This document shows, one piece after another, positions 7,035 through 8,335 of a stretch of 8,335 nt of DNA. Every line of letters begins with the position of its first letter. Position 1 is the stretch's first letter. Source of the DNA: Actinomycetota bacterium. Its GTDB lineage: Bacteria; Actinomycetota; Acidimicrobiia; Acidimicrobiales; Microtrichaceae. The notes under the pieces were generated by a model. That model had not been told where the DNA came from. It worked only from the letters and a program-made list of their open reading frames with translations, and did no database searches. The stretch is taken from the NCBI GenBank assembly GCA_018268735.1, contig JAFDWA010000057.1, positions 1 to 8,335 on the forward strand, read 5' to 3'. Position numbers and translations under genes: made by a program.

Positions 7035-7194
7035 TGGTCACGGTCGTTGTGGCGGCCCGTCGGCTACAAGTTCGCTGGACCGTGTCGAACTTGTAGGTCA
7101 CGGTCGCTGTGGTGGCGTGTGGGCTACAAGTTCGCTGGACCGTGTCGATCCTGTAGGTCATGGTCGCTGTGGCGGCCTGTCGGCTACAAGATCG
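7035..7194. repeat. Tandem array of a 60-bp palindromic repeat (about 2.7 copies)
   Basis: Three successive copies with an exact 60-bp period: a partial first copy (7035-7080), a full second (7081-7140) and a nearly full third (7141-7194). Conserved blocks include GGTCACGGTCG, GGCTACAAGTTCG and CTGGACCGTGTCGA. Each unit carries arms CGAACTTGTAG and CTACAAGTTCG, which are perfect reverse complements in copy two (7086-7096 with 7124-7134, 27-nt loop). The same arms also pair between units (7064-7074 with 7086-7096, 11-nt loop). Copy three has a degraded left arm (CGATCCTGTAG). A further copy lies upstream of fic at 5361-5436. Because 60 is a multiple of three, the array stays open in some frames and mimics a repeat protein on the minus strand. 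Confidence 0.92.
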
Positions 7195-7246
7195 GGACGC
7201 GGGACGCTGGGGTGCGCCGCTGCGGGCCTGGCCGTCGGCCGCGGTC

Positions 7247-8335
7247 TCAGATCATCTGCAGCAGGGCTGAGCGGATGGCTGGGCGGGAGCCGAACACCAT
7301 CAAGAACATCGCCTCGCGGGCCAGGCGCTGGGCGTTGTCGTCGAGCTCGATCGAGCGGCTGCCGGTGTGCACCAGCAGCGTGGTCGCCGCCTTGTGGGCG
7401 AACGCGGAGGCGGCGGCGCGGGCCTCGGCGATGTCGTCGTCGCAGGCCGTGTCCAGCCGGCTCCGAACCTCGTCGAGCTGATCGTCGAGGGCGCTCGGTC
7501 CGATCAACCGACAGCACCGTCGTGCCACACCGAGCGCGAGCGACCCGTTCAGGCGGAGGCTCAGCGCGTTGGTCTCGCCCGGTCGGTGCGGCGCGACGCC
7601 GAGCACGTGGCCGGCGTCGACGCGGACGTCGTCGAAGTGCAGCTGCACGGTCCCGCTGGCATCGAGCACCGCCAGGTGGTGGCGCTGCGCCGTCAGCCCC
7701 GGATGGGACAGGTCGCCGAGTGCGACGGTCACGACGGTGTCGCCAGGGCCGCGAGCCGCGACCTGCAGCGTGTCGATCCGGCCCCAGCCCGACACCCACG
7801 GCGCACGTCCGCGGAGGATCCACCCGTCATCGGCGGGGACGGCCGTCAGGCTCGACGGTCCGGGGAGCAGGCCGGTGAACACGATGCCGGAGCGCCGCCT
7901 GCCCGAGCACAGGTCCGCCAGCCACTCGTCGCGCAGCGGCGCGGCACCCGCCACCAGGTTGCCGACGATGCCGTGGTGCTGCAGCCACACCAGCGTCGTC
8001 GTCAGGCAACCCGACGCGACGCGCTCGACGACCGCAGCGGCGGTCACGAGATCGGCGGCCCATCCTCCCAGCTCAACCGGTCCGAAGAGCCCGTAGAGCC
8101 CTGCCTCCGCCAGCACGTCCAGGTTCGCCCTCGGGAGCAACTCGGCCCGGTCCGTCGCCGAGGCCGCCGGGAGCAGCGTCTGGCTGGCGATCTCCTCGGC
8201 GATCTCGACGACGATCGTCGGCTCGGCCCCGCCCGCTCCTCCTCCCCGGCCGGGTCCCTCGTCCTGTGCTGCTGCGTCCCGTGCTGCTGCGTCCTGTGCT
8301 GCTGCGTCCTGTGCTGCTGCGTCCTGTGCTGCTGC
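7247..8335 (-). CDS. Acyl-CoA dehydrogenase-like flavoprotein, 5' partial
   Basis: Reads on the minus strand from beyond the window edge to TGA at 7247-7249; 362 residues are visible. The order follows the acyl-CoA dehydrogenase fold: an N-terminal helical part (IVVEIAEEIASQTLLPAA, then LDVLAEAGLYGLFGPVELGG), a middle beta domain (DDGWILRGRAPWVSGWGR, then VALGDLSHPGL), and a C-terminal helical domain ending SRSIELDDNAQRLAREAMF and a short tail. FAD-dependent oxidation of a thioester is the family role; I cannot locate the catalytic glutamate with confidence, so a divergent oxidase or monooxygenase-like member is possible. TTG at 8140 would be a start only if the conserved first helix were discarded. 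No ATG, GTG or TTG occurs in frame between 8141 and 8335, so the start lies outside the window and the repeat tract at its 5' end is translated. Confidence 0.85.
   Translation of the reverse strand, partial: AAAQDAAAQDAAAQDAAARDAAAQDEGPGRGGGAGGAEPTIVVEIAEEIASQTLLPAASATDRAELLPRANLDVLAEAGLYGLFGPVELGGWAADLVTAAAVVERVASGCLTTTLVWLQHHGIVGNLVAGAAPLRDEWLADLCSGRRRSGIVFTGLLPGPSSLTAVPADDGWILRGRAPWVSGWGRIDTLQVAARGPGDTVVTVALGDLSHPGLTAQRHHLAVLDASGTVQLHFDDVRVDAGHVLGVAPHRPGETNALSLRLNGSLALGVARRCCRLIGPSALDDQLDEVRSRLDTACDDDIAEARAAASAFAHKAATTLLVHTGSRSIELDDNAQRLAREAMFLMVFGSRPAIRSALLQMI
8261..8335. repeat. 15-bp tandem repeat, five copies, within the acyl-CoA dehydrogenase-like gene
   Basis: Five consecutive units of GTCCTGTGCTGCTGC, identical except that the second has one T-to-C change (8276-8290). 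The array reaches the window edge and may continue. In the frame of the minus-strand gene each unit encodes Ala-Ala-Ala-Gln-Asp (Arg in place of Gln in the variant unit), followed downstream by a Gly-rich segment before the first conserved helix. It would form a flexible or helical N-terminal extension. Confidence 0.95.

Larger units (their letters stand above)
6800..7246. other. Intergenic region between convergent fic and acyl-CoA dehydrogenase-like genes
   Basis: This 447-bp stretch holds no gene I can support. It contains an imperfect hairpin built on GGTGG/CCACC (6883-6887 with 6900-6904, possibly extended by GGGG and CCCC outside), a strong hairpin at 6917-6944, and the 60-bp tandem array from 7035 to 7194. 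The flanking genes converge here, so terminators for both are expected. Confidence 0.6.

Noticed and set aside
6790..7161. Minus-strand frame of 123 codons with a 20-residue repeat (DTVQRTC type)
   Set aside because: The repeat pattern is produced by the 60-bp DNA array, whose period is a multiple of three. There is no ribosome binding site and the rest of the frame is low-complexity.
7035..7194. The 60-bp array as a CRISPR
   Set aside because: There are no unique spacers: the whole 60-bp unit is conserved between copies, and no cas gene is nearby.

Overview
The window is high-GC bacterial DNA with short intergenic gaps, GTG/TTG starts and G/C-rich third codon positions. This fits a high-GC actinobacterium, but no rRNA, tRNA or marker gene is present to place it further. 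The content is accessory or defence-like rather than core. It runs from a nuclease-helicase through two small unrecognised genes, a toxin-antitoxin locus and a Fic AMPylase, and ends in an acyl-CoA dehydrogenase-like gene. Both window edges cut through genes.

Left part (1-4196, plus strand). A large protein lacking its N-terminus carries a PLD-type phosphodiesterase domain, then an SF2 DEAD/DEAH helicase, then a long C-terminal region. Part of that region resembles a module I recall from restriction endonucleases. After a gap of about 470 bp come two closely spaced genes with good ribosome binding sites: an acidic 153-residue protein I do not recognise and a 118-residue protein with four CxxC zinc knuckles.

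Middle part (4434-5302, minus strand). A DUF433 antitoxin and a DUF5615 PIN-like toxin are separated by 4 nt. Downstream is what looks like an AbrB-type antitoxin gene split by a one-base frame change. The next gene, on the plus strand, is a complete class II Fic protein with an intact catalytic loop and inhibitory motif.

The Fic gene is bracketed by copies of one 60-bp palindromic repeat: a single copy upstream at 5361-5436 and a tandem array downstream at 7035-7194. In the array, the same 11-nt arms can pair within a unit or between neighbouring units. The repeat and the Fic cassette it frames are the most unusual structure here. Candidate hairpins lie between the Fic gene and the array.

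Right part (7247-8335, minus strand). The acyl-CoA dehydrogenase-like gene runs off the window edge. Its upstream coding part contains five perfect-period 15-bp repeats, giving an Ala-Ala-Ala-Gln/Arg-Asp tract. It looks unrelated in function to the rest.

No integrase, transposase, CRISPR array, tRNA or rRNA was seen.
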